Shown: positions 46,291-58,300 of the stretch, one piece after another | Position numbering within the stretch: the stretch's first letter is position 1 | Layout: the number at the start of each line of letters is the position of its first letter | DNA from: Haliotis asinina | Lineage: Eukaryota; Mollusca; Gastropoda; Lepetellida; Haliotidae | Length of the DNA stretch: 64,000 nucleotides | NCBI RefSeq assembly: GCF_037392515.1 | Contig: NC_090283.1 | Span: 25,312,249-25,376,248 of the forward strand | Direction: 5' to 3' | Notes under the pieces: model-generated | What the model saw: the letters and a program-made list of their open reading frames with translations, nothing else | Told to the model about the DNA's origin: nothing | Databases searched by the model: none | Position numbers and translations under genes: made by a program

Positions 46291-46927
46291 CCAATACCAC
46301 GAGAGAACAAATGTTTCCTACATGCGATGCCCACGTAATTTTACCGATGTAGTTTAAAAAAACAGACATTACGTCGGCTGTAGATGACTCAAAGAGACAT
46401 TAAATGGGATTTACCTGAAACAAAGTCTGAAAAACTCCTATGAATAAGAATTCAGTGTCCGTTAACATACTCTACAAGATATTCTTTGACTGGCATTCCA
46501 GATATATGGCATATGGACATACAACGTCTTTATTCTGTATAGGCGACCTTGTGACATGCCGTCAAGCATGTGTACTTTTGGGAGTATCCCTAATAGAAAT
46601 CTGGACGAATGACTTGTGAGGGAGGAAGAAAGCGCAAGTCCACTTTTAGTCTCTACCGCTTTTTTGTTATGTCCACTTTCGGCAGTAAATAAAGTCTTTT
46701 CGGTTCAAAAGCAGACCGATGAATTGCAGTCTAGCTCGAAAGCTAATGAACATTAAATACTTAAAGAAATGCTGATCATAATCAGAACACCATCTCAACT
46801 CTGTGTGTTTTTGCAGGATATTTTTCCTTAGAATAAAAAAACTTGTTTAACAAACTATTATTAAAATACTTACACAGTTCACTATTTGTTACGAGGGAGA
46901 TGTGTAGAGAAAGGGACAACCAGGTGT

Positions 46928-47012
46928 ACCACCACTGCGCCACCGTCCTTGGATCCATCTGTACATAAGGGTCATGAAGTATTGCCGATGTGACGTTAAA
47001 TATTAGCTCACT
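46928..47012. mobile_element. Two small LINE scraps
   Basis: 46,928-46,968 matches the ORF2 stretch encoding FTDGSKDGGAVA on the minus strand; 46,978-47,012 is the plus-strand 3' tail (GCCGATGTGACGTTAAATAT). The second scrap is shared with the copy A locus (12,525); the first is not. Confidence 0.65.
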
Positions 47013-47088
47013 CACAGTTTAAGTATTATGTGTGCTGTAGTGGTGTGCTCGTCATAGATGTGTTCACTATCCTGTCTTTATCGTTTTA

Positions 47089-47146
47089 ATCCAGGATATG
47101 CACTCAAACCATATCGAATTTGTTGACGAAAGACGAAACGGATCAG
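47089..47146 (+). pseudogene. Exon-8-like SDR relic, frameshifted
   Basis: Paralogue of 12,627-12,687. It keeps CCAGGATAT and TTGACGAAAGACGAAACGGA before a GTACGT donor, but lacks four bases (CTAC) after GGATAT, so PGY and TKDETDQ fall in different frames. The intron-8-like sequence follows, as at the other locus. Confidence 0.55.
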
Positions 47147-47308
47147 GTACGTTCGTGTACCTCACCCACTAAATCTTGAGTGGAAACCTGTGATTGATAC
47201 CATGAGCCTACAACAAACAACTCATCCCACTACTTACGTCAAAGCGGGATGGGAAACGATTGGTAACCACATAGTTCCAAAGCTAAACGTAGTTCCATTG
47301 CCGTTAAA

Positions 47309-47342
47309 ATGGCTCTGAGTGAACAAGTTGGTATCATTACAG
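47309..47342 (+). pseudogene. Extra SDR exon-1-like sequence
   Basis: 34 bp reading MALSEQVGIIT plus G and followed by GTGAGACTG, the same length and splice phase as true exon 1 of copies A and B (MALQGKVAIIT, MALRGKVAIIT). The usual Gly5-Lys6 is Glu-Gln here. No own exon 2 before copy B's exon 1, so it is a leftover, or an alternative first exon of copy B. Confidence 0.6.
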
Positions 47343-47453
47343 GTGAGACTGTTTATACTTATAAACACAGTTAGCTGTATTCAGTCCTTATTGAAGTTAC
47401 TGTGGCCCGTAAATAGAGAATGGTACACAAGGTGTCATTACATACTAATTATC

Positions 47454-48781
47454 AAGGCCGGGCGGGACAACTTAGGAATGGCCAGCGAGTCCTAACTTGA
47501 CACACAGAAGGAAGCAAGCTACAAAGACATATTTTATACCACTGGAAAGATCTCGAGGAGATATTGCCAGTGTGTTGAAAATTGGCTCTGAAAATGCATT
47601 TCTACAGACATTTCTGGCAGAATTTTTATCTCTGCAGACATTTCTGGCGAATTTTTTTCCTGCAGAAATTTCTGGCAGAAATGTTTTTCTGCAGAAATTT
47701 CTGGCAGAAATTTTTTATTTCACTTCCAGAATTATCTTAATTTAACAAAATTAGAGACTATAGGTAATGATACTGCTGCTTGAGTGGTAGTTTCATGTTT
47801 ATTCCAAGTTATAAGCACTTCGCGTGATCAACTGATTTGATATTTTTGTTTCGGTACCAGAATTATCTTAGTTGAATAAGATTAAACACAATCGATATAT
47901 AATTTGATATAGACTTTCTTTCAATGATGTCGTTTTCCCCTGTATAAAGCCTATTAGTACCAGACAACCGAGTATTTTACAGTGTGAATTTGACCGTATT
48001 TCATTATAGCTATTACAATTTAAAAGGCTTATGCATTATTCCTAACCGTTTCATTATAACACAGTTGTAACTTCTTAGTGGATTCACGTCGTGCAAGTAT
48101 TGGGGTGCATTTCCTAATCCTAATAATAAGCCTACATTGTTTTTGTATGCGATCTGGGTTGAAGGCGAATAGAGACGAAACCGGACATATACTGCATACA
48201 TACAATAACAACAATGTAAGACGTGTGAGCCATAATTTGAACTCATCAACATGCTCGAAAAGACCAGCGTACCAGATGAGATGATAAACAATACCTATGC
48301 GACGATGCATCAGTGTTCAAAGTGACAATACCCGCGAAAATGCAATTGCCTCGTTGAAACAATGATTTATGCCGAAGTGGCCACCGAGTATTTACACCTG
48401 TTAATCCCATTCAAGAATAATGTGGTACAGTATCCCCTTTATATTTGTTATTCCTGCCTTTTTTAACCAAGACCCTAGTGAGTGAATTATAGTCCCATCA
48501 TGACAGAAGCTAGAGAGATAAGTTGATTGGCGTGTTTTGGTAACAAAGGCCAGTGGTTGAAATGTTAAATTGTGTAAATGTATCTGTGATCATGACAAAT
48601 TATACATTTTCAGAGCCAGTTTGTGAGCTTATTAATAAGTGAACACACTGACAAATGAACTTTTCGTGTTCATCTCCTCGAGACCTTTCCAATGATATGA
48701 AAATATGTTTTTGTAGCTTGCTTCCTTCTGTGTGTCAAGTTAGGACTCGCTGGCCGTTCCTAAGTTGTTACGCCCGGCCTT
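47454..48781. mobile_element. 1.3-kb TIR element (non-autonomous DNA transposon)
   Basis: Left end AAGGCCGGGCG and right end CGCCCGGCCTT are inverted repeats. The match continues inwards for more than 110 bp with small differences (AGCAAGCTACAAAGACATAT near 47,513 against ATATGTTTTTGTAGCTTGCT near 48,703) and perhaps to 47,598/48,605. TATC flanks both ends (47,450-47,453 and 48,782-48,785), a candidate 4-bp target duplication. No transposase frame inside. Superfamily uncertain; Sola-type elements make 4-bp duplications. Confidence 0.75.
47601..47735. repeat. ~29-bp minisatellite inside the TIR element
   Basis: Four copies of a unit like CTGCAGAAATTTCTGGCAGA plus a T run, starting near 47,602, 47,632, 47,660 and 47,689. 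The unit contains near-palindromic TTTCTGCAGAAA. Confidence 0.75.
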
Positions 48782-49356
48782 TATCCGAAACGAGTGTCTT
48801 CCGTGTGGTATCTGACCGAGCGAAAACCGGTATCTCGTCGACCACCTTGGTGACCGACGTCATGATGCATGTCAGTCGACATCGCCCCGTGCAGCCTCCT
48901 ACACTAAACAACTCTTTAGCACCCCGTTTCTTGGTTTGCAGTCGCTTAACTCGGCTATCATAGCTGGTGGAAACATTGCGTTCATGTTTTTCACTGATGT
49001 AATGTATCAGTTCGACTCACAACACGATAACCTTCTAGATGTTGATATACCCACAATATAAGTTGTAGAATGAGTGAACTGAATTTGCTATGAATGAAAA
49101 GGTAGTTCCTTTACAAAGTGACCGAAATGAGACGACATCGGTTATCCAATCATCGTTAGAATCTCAGTTCAAGTCGTTATGACACAGGTCATCTTGACAC
49201 AACACACATGTGACGTGGGAGATTACTATGCTATCTGCCTATACGTTGTTCGTGTGGGTAATGAATACAGTTACCTCACTCGTCCCCGTGCAAGACATTA
49301 CATAAGAAACAGAACATTGTGTCTCAAGACCTGTTCATAAGTTACCTACTGCTGAG

Positions 49357-52300
49357 ATGGCGCTGCGAGGAAAAGTCGCTATCATTACAGGTGAGACTGT
49401 TTAGATACTTAGGATCTGGGGTTCCTTTCACGAAGCAATCTTTACAAAGGTCAACCTTAACTCACATTCTGTAATAATCCATGAAGGTTACCTTGGACTT
49501 AGTTGCCGCCATATGGCTGGAATATTGCTGAGGGCGGCGTAAAACTAGACTCACTCACTCACTAGACTTAGTTAAGATTAACCTTAGCTAAAGTTGTTTT
49601 GTGTAAGGAGCCCCTGCTTTTGATGGTTTTGAATCCCCGACCATTGATATGTCAGCAAGTAATGCATGTTGTAAGAGGTGAGAAAATCTGGTGGCGAAGT
49701 TCGAGGATGTGTTGAAGGTAACATGAAATCAAAGCATCAAACATAATTAAAACACTGTCGATTAAGAAAGACTAAGAAAAAACAAATGAGCAAAATTATA
49801 AGCGTATAATCGCAAAATCAAAAGTGCAATATTTTGTACTTGTGTTTACCCCCTTCTTTGTTTATGGCTTATAAGCCCGATAGGTGTTAATTTCAGATTT
49901 CATGTGGTCAGTGATTGAAGTTGTGCACTGCATGTTGTTATTAGCAGTCAGACAGACATATAAGTGTCAATAAACCAGACATTGAGGTCTGCTTATAACA
50001 ATCAACATGTGTATTTTTATGTAAATAGTAGATTATTTACGTCCTTGTGTATACAACCAAGATTAGATTACTGCTCACCTGACACTCCGGGCAGGCATAC
50101 TGTTTCAAGTTCCGCGAACCTAGTCACTGCATATGCGTCATGAGCGCAGCGCAACATAACTGTTGAAATCACATTTTCCCCTAGTGCTGGGGAAAAATTA
50201 GTGAATCGTTTGAACTCCGATTTTGCAGGCGTTTTTCATTACGATTTTTTCAACATTTTTGATGATTTGATTCGGTAAGTGTATACCGAAAAGTATCAGA
50301 ATCTGAAAAGTTGTGTTTTACGTTGCATGTGACCTTTAATAAACACATTGTTCGTCCTCGTGGCTGGTAGATTACAGTGATTGGACCAGAAACTACACTG
50401 ACTGACCTTGTAATCTGTGGCCAAGAGTGTTGACGTGCGGGGCCACGAATCAACAGAATAGATTAGTCAAGCCTGTTTGTCTTAATCCGAAAGCATATAC
50501 TGATGTTTATGCAGAAAACCGCTAACCCAATTGATTACTGCTGTGCGTGGTGCCTATAGGCGGTGTTAACGTTCGTAGTGATATTTTTTGTTTCGCTACT
50601 GCGGATGGGGGATGTATATTATTTAAGGAAAGGATTATGTTTGTCTAGAAACTGGTGTTGTTTTGAGGTCCTCATTCTATTCCTTTCTGGCATGCTCAGA
50701 TCGTTTGTGGGGGTAAAATAGAATGTTTGTGAGAACTGTCTCATTTTGGGTGTGCACTGTCAGAGTTCTCTGTGGTTCAGCAGCTCATGGGTTTGTGGTA
50801 TTTGTGCTGCTGTTGTTCGGAGTAGGTTTTCTTCTGGAGTGGTTGTCTCCTTAATTGGCAAAAGAACAAAATCTATTTTAGTGCCACATGCTCCACAACG
50901 CAATCTTTAATAATGGTATATAAGACATTCTGCACATATACCAAACCTGAACATCCAGTCACCTAGGTCTACAAGACAGTAATTATTATCATTAAAATAC
51001 ACATTATAAACTCACGTGCAAAAAAACTGCGTTTTCAAAGCAGAAATAACAAATAGCTGAACACTTTTCAGTGCGAACGTTTTATATCATGAACATATAT
51101 TGAACACAAATGCACTTTTGGACAGTTTTACAAGTTAAGGCTTTGAATGTCATTTAGAAGTGAAAATACATAAGAATGAAGATTTTTATGGATATCAACT
51201 TCTTTATGAGAGAACACAACGTTTCGGAGTTAATGCTTACTCCTTCATCAGGTGATTGAGAAAGGGATACAGAGGTGTATTTATATGTACAGGTAAAACA
51301 ATAACAAAGTAACAAGTGGAATGAGTTAACGAAAGCTAGTATAAACAAGCACTGATAGGAAGCCGATAGTTAAGATAACAATGATGGAAGCCAATGGTAA
51401 TGCATTACAGTTGATTGGATATGTTTGCATAACGTGATTACATAACATGATTGGGGATAAGGGTGGAAGCCAATGGTGATACATTACGCATGATAGGATG
51501 ATGTACATAACACACGATAGGGGGTGAGCATGTTTACATGAGGATTGGTGATGTACAAACACAAGTATGTACTCGGGTAGATAGGCTATACATGAATTAC
51601 ATAGATAGAATGTACACAGGTAGATGAGATTAATTTATCAATAAGTCCCAGGCACTTGGTAGGTACACTCCTTGGTCGCGGTTGATGGCTGGTTTCTGTC
51701 TCCGGATCTCGATGGCCTCTTGCAGTTTCCTTTGGCGCCAGTTGTTGTTGTTGGTAGATAGTATCCTAGTGTCCTCCCATCGAATTGAGTGTTCAGGGTT
51801 CTTCAAGATCCACAAGAACCCGCCCAAAGCCCGGATCCTAGTCTGCTCAAGAGGTTCAGTTTTCTACAACACCGCCCAGTTCCTCACACGTCTCCTCGCT
51901 CCACTTGGCAAAGATGGCAAGTCCTACATCAGCGACTCTTCATCCTTTGTCAACCAGCTGAAAGAATCCAACCCCACAGGCACCATGGTCAGCTACGACG
52001 TCGTGGACCTCTTCACCAACATCCCACTAGAAGAAGCCCTGGACATCCTTCGCAGCAAGTTAGCCAACCGGATAGATGACTTGGACACCCAGCTCACCAT
52101 AGACAGCATCATCAACCTCGCCCGCAGCTGCTTTGACACCTCCTACTTCACATTCAATGGTAAGATATACAAGCAGATCCACGGTCTCCCCATGGGCTCA
52201 CCTCTTTCTCCTCTCATTACAGAAATCTTCATGACCTCCTTCGAGGAAGCAGCCCTCTCCACAGCTCCGTTCCAGCCCCTCTGTTGGTACCGCAAAGTCG

Positions 52301-55300
52301 ACGACACCTTCACCACCATCGCCTATGACAACGACCCCAATGAGCTCCTCAACCACCTCAACGACCAACATCCAAGAATCAAGTTCACCATGGAGACTGA
52401 GACCAACCAACACCTGCCCTTCCTTGATGTATCCCTCCACACCACAGACGATGGACTTAGAACCTCAGTTTACCGCAAGCCGACGCACACCGACCAGTAC
52501 ATCCACTACAACTCCTGCCACCACCCTCAGATCAAGCAAGCTATCATCGCCACCCTTACCAGACGTGCCAAAGCCCTCTGCCACCCCGATGCCCTAAACA
52601 ATGAACTGGACCACCTCAGAAAGACATTCACCACACTCAACGGTTACCCTCCCCAGCTCGTCACAGCCACCATCAACAAGACCCTTAAGGACCGAGAACC
52701 CCGCCCCAAACCTTCTCCATCACCCATCAGAGTAACCATACCCTACCTTGGCCCCATCAGTCATCAAATATCACGCCTCATCAAGACCAAAGCCAGCATC
52801 GATGTCACCTTCTCCAGTGGCAAGACCATCAAGACCTACCTAAAAGCCAACGGTAAAGGACCCAGCTGTGAACACCCTAACCCGAGAGGATGCATCTACC
52901 AGATCCCTTGCAACTGTGGCGACCTATACATTGGAGAAACGCTGAGACCAATCAACACTAGAATGAAGGAACATCAGACCTCAGTCAGGAAACTCGACCA
53001 GAAATCGGCCATCTCTGAACACATACTCAAGAACCCTGAACACTCAATTCGATGGGAGGACACTAGGATACTATCTACCAACAACAACAACTGGCGCCAA
53101 AGGAAACTGCAAGAGGCCATCGAGATCCGGAGACAGAAACCAGCCATCAACCGCGACCAAGGAGTGTACCTACCAAGTGCCTGGGACTTATTGATAAATT
53201 AATCTCATCTACCTGTGTACATTCTATCTATGTAATTCATGTATAGCCTATCTACCCGAGTACATACTTGTGTTTGTACATCACCAATCCTCATGTAAAC
53301 ATGCTCACCCCCTATCGTGTGTTATGTACATCATCCTATCATGCGTAATGTATCACCATTGGCTTCCACCCTTATCCCCAATCATGTTATGTAATCATGT
53401 TATGCAAACATATCCAATCAACTGTAATGCATTACCATTGGCTTCCATCATTGTTATCTTAACTATCGGCTTCCTATCAGTGCTTGTTTATACTAGCTTT
53501 CGTTAACTCATTCCACTTGTTACTTTGTTATTGTTTTACCTGTACATATAAATACACCTCTGTATCCCTTTCTCAATCACCTGATGAAGGAGTAAGCATT
53601 AACTCCGAAACGTTGTGTTCTCTCATAAAGAAGTTGATATCCATAAAAATCTTCATTCTTAAGTTTTACAAGTTGATTATAGAGTAGTGATGTTGTGTTC
53701 CGGTATCCGATCATCCGTCAAAACATGAATCACACTGGTGGATGATTAAGACGGCCTAATATCGGGTGTGCCCACCTCGTGACGCAACAAGTGATCTAAC
53801 ATGACGTCGGACTGAGGTTGTAAGTCGCCCAATCACATGAATAGGGATCTAGCGCCATTCTTCCTGCAAAGCAAGACTCAAGTCCTGCACCGTCAATGGA
53901 GGCTGGTCACCTTCGGTCTGCCACTCCTGGACCTGTCTGCAGTCCTGTCAGTCTGCCTGTAACGTGTCAAAAGTCTACCAATCCTTCGCCTGGAACGTGT
54001 TGAAGCATCCCAATTGTTCGCTCTCTCTGCTCTGAGGTTAATCTCTGCACGTTCTTCCTGTTGAACTGATGTAGCTGATGCTGAAGAACACTTTGGGGTG
54101 TGTTTCATACCCCACGATCATATGGGTAGTTTTCTGTACATACGGGAAACTTTACTGATGTAAGTCATTTTTCTTGCAAAGCACGTGCAAAACCCATGTG
54201 TTATTTTGTCATATCATCACACTGAGTGTTCAGGAGAGTGCTCAGGTTCCTGACACTGACTTTTGTTCATGGTCATTTAAAAGTAAATGACAATTAAAGA
54301 TATTTTGGGGACGTTTCTTTTGCACGTGAGTTTATTATTAAAAGACAACAAGTGAAAGAGTGAAATTTTCTGTGTTTTCCCTGGCCTTTAATGCCTTTAG
54401 AGGCACATATAACACTCTGGAACTAAATATAAGGTCCGTTGAATTTACGTAATTGTTCTATCTCCAATCAATATTTTGTTATTTTAAGGCTTTTGTCATC
54501 AATGTCAGTGATATGTGATGATTTGTCTTGTTCTACATGATATACTGCATCTCCATACGAAGTTTCAAACAATTAGGTATAACATTAGTCAAACCACAGA
54601 CATACAAATCTTTAGGGTCGTTTATCTCGAAAGAAGGTTTTGGGGACTTAGAACACACTGGTTCTCAGGCGACGAAATGATAACCCCTAGGATGCGGTAG
54701 GTCTATATTTTCATGAAACCATATTCCAATGTACTTGGCGTTTGTGGTTATAGCTTATATTTTGTTTATGCTTTTTGTAGCGTTTCTGGAGCTGTTGGTG
54801 TTGCTGGCTAGCTAATGTTGATTTATAATAATGGTCTTGCTGTTGGCTTGTGTGTTGATGATGATGTATTTGTTGTTAAGAAGGTATTTGCTGTACCTGA
54901 TAGTTGCATTCGCTTTCAGGGCTGATGTTAAAGTTGCTGCCGATGTCTGGTGTAATAATCGCACACACACAACACACATTCATATATGTATACACTGACC
55001 CAATCAAAGGTAGAATTGGTGAAATAGATATTCGACGTCAGTTCGCACATACATCCTTTCAGTTTTGCCAGTTACTAGTGAAAATAGCACATCAGTCTGT
55101 GAAACCATGTACGTAGCAGAGATATCACAATAAAGTAAGAAATATTGCCGACATGACATATCGAACTCATTCACTCACTCTTTTCAGGTTCCAGTTCAGG
55201 AATTGGAGCAGGAATTGCAGCAGTGTTTGCGAGAGAAGGCGCCAAACTGTCATTGACTGGCAGGAAACAGAACAATTTGGAGGAAGTGGCCAAGAACTGC

Positions 55301-58300
55301 AAGATCGAAGCTCCGGGCGTAAATGGAAATCAATAAAGAACTCTTGAGCTGATATAGAAAGCCACATTCCCATCTAATTCTATTCCCATCTATTCATAAG
55401 CACATGGTCCGTAGTGTCCCAAGTGTCATGACTGACTGCCAATCATGTCTGTTTGGCGTGCAAGGATAAATTTATATGTGTTGGAAAGTTGATTCCTTAA
55501 CTAATTATCAGCTCCTCTTCCTCAATATCAAATAAAAGAAATTCACATCATGTAGAATAAATAATTTTCAATATGGTGTTAACTGTCTGTTTCAGGATGT
55601 TCTCACAAACGTTGGTGATCTCACAGAGGATGCTTTCAGAAAAACTCTGGTGGAAACAACCAAGAAGAAGTTCGGAAAAATAGATATTCTGGTGAGTGCA
55701 TGAACATACGCCCATGCAGTAGGGTTTCTGCGTGTGGCATGTACCAGTCTGACCACTCTTTAACCAGATCAAGTTCTTGGGAGAAACATGAGTTGTTGTC
55801 CACCATTTTTCAACCATGTTGTTTGTAAATCTGATTTTCACAAAACCTTAGTTCGAGTCTTGAGTGATAGTGAAAAAGAAGTAAACTTACAAACTTAAGT
55901 AAAGTAACCACATGGAGGCTGCAATAAGTAATACAGGAAAGGACAAGTATTCTCAATTCTGCGAAATTCAGAACAACAGAAGTCCAGGTTACAGAAAGGG
56001 AATAGTCATTTTGATTATAATCTCTAAAACAAGAATAAACATTTTCCATGTTGTGTTCTTCCATTGCAAATCTGATTGTGGAACCATATATTTTTGGAAG
56101 TAAATATATTTGGACTTCGTTATCAAAATTCAAATCTAACATCTAACACCAACACTCCCTACTATGCTGAGGGTATTGGAAAACGTAAATACATAAATAT
56201 GTCATGGAGCGAACATAGCCAGTAGTCCGGGGTTTTTTTGGCACATTTGGATTAATTTCAGATCCAGCCTGCAAATGTCACACTAACTGACTCATCATTA
56301 AACTATAATTCGATTTATAAGTGATAAGACCATGCCCCGATCCCGTTTTCACTTTGTGGGTGAAACACATCGAGGATCCATTAACCATTAAGTTGAGCAT
56401 GCCTTGGTTTGATGTAGGTTGGCTTTTACCATTACCGTATGTATACATTATGGCAATATCAATACGGACTAACCCAATGCGGCCAAGCTTTTAATCATAG
56501 TATATTTCTTGTTCTCAATAATGGCTAAATTTCAATATAATCGCCAATGGCTGAAGGGATGGTGTAAATCCAGCTAGGGTTCATGCAGGTTGCAAAGGTA
56601 CTGTAAGTCCCCATGGATCCTATAATGGTGATCTACCTTCAGTTGTTGGCAATCTATAGCCACTGTTTATAGTATTGTCCTCTTTGATTGTAATGTTTTA
56701 GCTGCCAGTGCTACTTTTATGTCCATTTTCTGTGATAGCCCAGTGTTTTTACTGTCTTTCGATGACAGTTTTTTGCGTTTTCAACTTATTGATTTTAATA
56801 CTGATATAAATTGAATTAATCTCGTCAAGATATGGCTGCAATATTGCTAATGATACATTCTAACTCACTCACTCACTAACCCAGGTCTGGTATCATGATC
56901 TACACCTGTGACAGTGTTGGAACATCTAGACCAAACCATAGTTTGCTCATTGTGTAATGCTGTATACCATGTCATAATCTTTGCTTATACTATCAATCAC
57001 CAGATTCTTTGGAATATGTAGTCAGATTGCGGGTTGTTAAACAAGTCCACAAATGATTGTTGGATCTTGTGTCTGTGTTTAGGTGAACAATGCTGGGACC
57101 GGATATGCATGTCCACTGCAGTCAACAACAAAAGAGCAGTACGACAGTCTCATGGCCATAAACGTGGAGGTGCCTGTGTTCTTGACACAGCTAGTTGCGC
57201 CGTATTTGATTGAATCTAAAGGTACTGTCTTATGAGTGAGTGAGTGGGTGGCTGAGTGAGTGAGTGAGTGTGGATAGTTGTACCATGAGTGTTGTGTTAG
57301 GAATAGTATTTTTTCCAAGAAACATTGATTTCTGAATATGCTGAAAATGTCTCAAGATTTAGAACAGAACAGTGTTTAACAGGAGGAGGAGTAGGGTGTG
57401 GCAACTGCAAAGTGTTCATCGTTTCAGACTGGATGTAGCGATCCAAACATTCCGATTACTTAACATCATACCTTTAAGGAGAATACTTTCAAATACCTAA
57501 GATACAAATACAGTAAAAGGTAAACCAACATCTGCTTTTTCCGACTAGTCGTAAACATCCGGCACATTATCTCACTCCAGTCCCTAGCTTGTACATTTAT
57601 CACCAGCTCTACAGTTCGGTACATTGTCTAACCTGGATTGTTTCTCCTGTCCCGATAAGTGCCAGTTTAGAAAGCTTCCACTGTAAAATGTGAAAATCTA
57701 AACCCTGATACTTTCCTATTTTTGCAGCAGAATATTATGTGTGTAACTTGTTACAGGGATTAACAATTTGAAATCTTTCTGTTGCAGGATGTGTGGTTAA
57801 TATTTCCTCTTGCGCCACGAGTACAATTGTGAGTATGATACAATAGAAGAGTGATTCACAGCCAGCAAAAACCAAACCCGATCGATCGATTACAGAATGG
57901 GCCACACGTATCAAACACAATGTCACCTGTGTGGTGTCTCCTTTGACAAATCACACGGTTTGTGTCCACTGTCTAGCCTGTCTTCAACCATTTCCCCATA
58001 AAATATACCACATATAATGTATGGTAAAATTGCACTTTGTCAGAGAGGGCGATTTCAGGTGTTAAGTTAATGTTAAAACTAAAGATAAAAACGTCTCAGA
58101 TCCTTTATGATTTTCTCAGGTTACAGAAACAACTGAAAAACATATTTGGCCGAGTGTTCGCGTTAACGAAGTAAAGAATTACAAGCACACGCAAATTATA
58201 TTTTTGCGTACGTGTGTTGGACACATAGATTCTGATATGTAATTTGAAAAGGTACCTTAAAACATATAAGCAGCAAATACACTTTGAAATGATTCAAGAT

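Larger units (their letters stand above)
51137..53661 (+). mobile_element. Penelope-like element with inverted 633-bp arms
   Basis: Flanked by AGTTTTACAAGTT at 51,124-51,136 and 53,662-53,674, a 13-bp target duplication in the mariner remnant. Arm 1 (51,171-51,803) is the reverse complement of arm 2 (53,029-53,661), both 633 bp; a 78-codon frame within them is identical in both. Arm 2 is the element's own 3' end; arm 1 is an inverted extra copy replacing the missing 5' part. Such inverted partial units are known for Penelope elements. GC-richer coding sequence than its surroundings and the near-identical arms point to a young insertion. Confidence 0.9.
51009..54332 (-). mobile_element. Internally deleted Tc1/mariner-like element, host of a Penelope element
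   Basis: Inverted ends AACTCACGTGCAAAA at 51,009 and its complement ending 54,332, each flanked by TA, the mariner target. On the minus strand at 54,108-53,893 is a transposase N-terminus with helix-turn-helix and the GRPR-like box (RTADRSRSGRPKVTS). It runs almost directly into C-terminal pattern fragments (QEEWRSIPIHVIGRL-like, RGGHTRY-like) at 53,890-53,700, so the catalytic core is deleted. Without the Penelope insert about 0.79 kb remains. Confidence 0.75.
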
